DNA of 64,000 nt from CAWAWP01 sp963841205. GTDB taxonomy: Bacteria > Chloroflexota > Ktedonobacteria > Ktedonobacterales > JADMIN01. A program made the position numbers and the translations under genes. The first letter of the stretch is position 1. Each line of letters starts with the position of its first letter. This document shows positions 63,630 to 64,000 of this stretch, piece after piece. The stretch covers positions 124,001 to 188,000 of the forward strand of contig CAWJCH010000019.1 in assembly GCA_963841205.1 (NCBI GenBank), written 5' to 3'. The notes beneath the pieces were generated by a model that did not search any database, was not told the DNA's origin, and worked only from the letters and a program-made list of their open reading frames with translations.

Positions 63630-64000
63630 ATGACTCAAGCTCGTCGCTCCGCCGTCGTGTTGCTCTCGGGCGGCCTGGACTCCTCGACCGCGCTGGCGAT
63701 CGCTGCGGAGGAGGGGTTCGACCTCTACGCGATCTCGTTCCGCTACGGCCAGCGGCACGCCCGCGAGCTAGAGGCGTCGCAGCGCATCGCCGAGCACTTC
63801 GGTTGCCGCGAGCATCGGGTCGTCGATATCGACCTCCGCGCGTTCGGCGGCAGCGCGTTGACCTCGGACGCGATCGATGTGCCGCATGGCCGCTCGGAGG
63901 AGGAGATGGGGACAGGTATCCCGGTGACCTATGTGCCGGCGCGGAACCTGATATTCCTCTCGTTTGCGACGGCCTATGCCGAGGTAATCGGCGGGAACGA
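63630..64000 (+). CDS. queC: 7-cyano-7-deazaguanine synthase, N-terminal part (3' truncated by window)
   Basis: ATG 63630 with GTGAGG upstream; the frame is open to the window end (123 residues). The PP-loop SGGLDSSTALAIA is at the start, followed by AISFRYGQRHARELEAS and TYVPARNLIFLSFATAYAE. These are typical of QueC, which turns 7-carboxy-7-deazaguanine into preQ0 with ATP and ammonia. The C-terminal zinc cysteines lie beyond the window. Confidence 0.95.
   Translation, partial: MTQARRSAVVLLSGGLDSSTALAIAAEEGFDLYAISFRYGQRHARELEASQRIAEHFGCREHRVVDIDLRAFGGSALTSDAIDVPHGRSEEEMGTGIPVTYVPARNLIFLSFATAYAEVIGGN

Overview
The window is about 64 kb of GC-rich bacterial chromosome. It looks like a Chloroflexota genome, probably from the Thermomicrobia/Sphaerobacter side. 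This is inferred from the gene mix: deoxyhypusine-synthase-like protein, DUF309, DUF4388, a Flp pilin with prepilin peptidase, F420-type enzymes, ClpC, and a [4Fe-4S]-type PurF inside a long pur cluster. No rRNA, tRNA, CRISPR array or prophage was recognised.

Layout. 1-6.1 kb: the 3' end of alaS, a hypothetical gene, a deoxyhypusine-synthase homologue, an XdhC-type factor, an AzlCD exporter and a small helical protein. 6.5-12.2 kb: a DUF4388 protein, a Cache-type membrane receptor, a cNMP-binding protein, DUF309, ribosomal protein L25, prepilin peptidase and, convergent with it, a 50-residue Flp pilin. 12.3-25.7 kb: FAD oxidoreductase, aldehyde dehydrogenase, HIT protein, a membrane-anchored pseudokinase, a degenerate ROK protein, an IF2B-like/NUDIX pair, a glycosyltransferase, ClpC and an F420-dependent oxidoreductase. 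25.7-28.4 kb: a less GC-rich segment bounded by a transposase scrap and a small IS-derived element, holding two alpha/beta hydrolases and an unknown gene. 28.9-42.6 kb: purine biosynthesis genes all on the minus strand, purH-purD-purA then purE-B-C-S-Q-L-F-M-N, many joined by 4-nt overlaps. purD carries an apparent one-base frameshift. 42.9-53 kb: a PuuD-like amidohydrolase, a hydrolase-fold membrane protein without its catalytic residues, an MFS exporter, a frameshifted F420-type reductase gene, a DUF7144 protein, a decayed tnpB element and a lipoprotein. 53.3-58.6 kb: a large Dna2-like nuclease-helicase, then a small TetR-regulated operon with operator-like palindromes in its promoter. 58.6-61.6 kb: a large serine recombinase gene split by two different IS200/IS605-type passive elements, then an oxygenase-like scrap. 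61.8-64 kb: polyprenyl synthetase, a cysteine-rich membrane protein and the 5' part of queC.

The most notable signal is the passive-element biology. Three copies of one 249-250 bp element sit next to a TTGAC target, two of them nearly identical and one more diverged. A different 314 bp element sits after TTAT. Removing the two elements from the recombinase rebuilds one reading frame, apart from one extra base, which fixes their ends. Several genes also look like catalytically dead members of enzyme families (kinase, ROK, two alpha/beta hydrolases).
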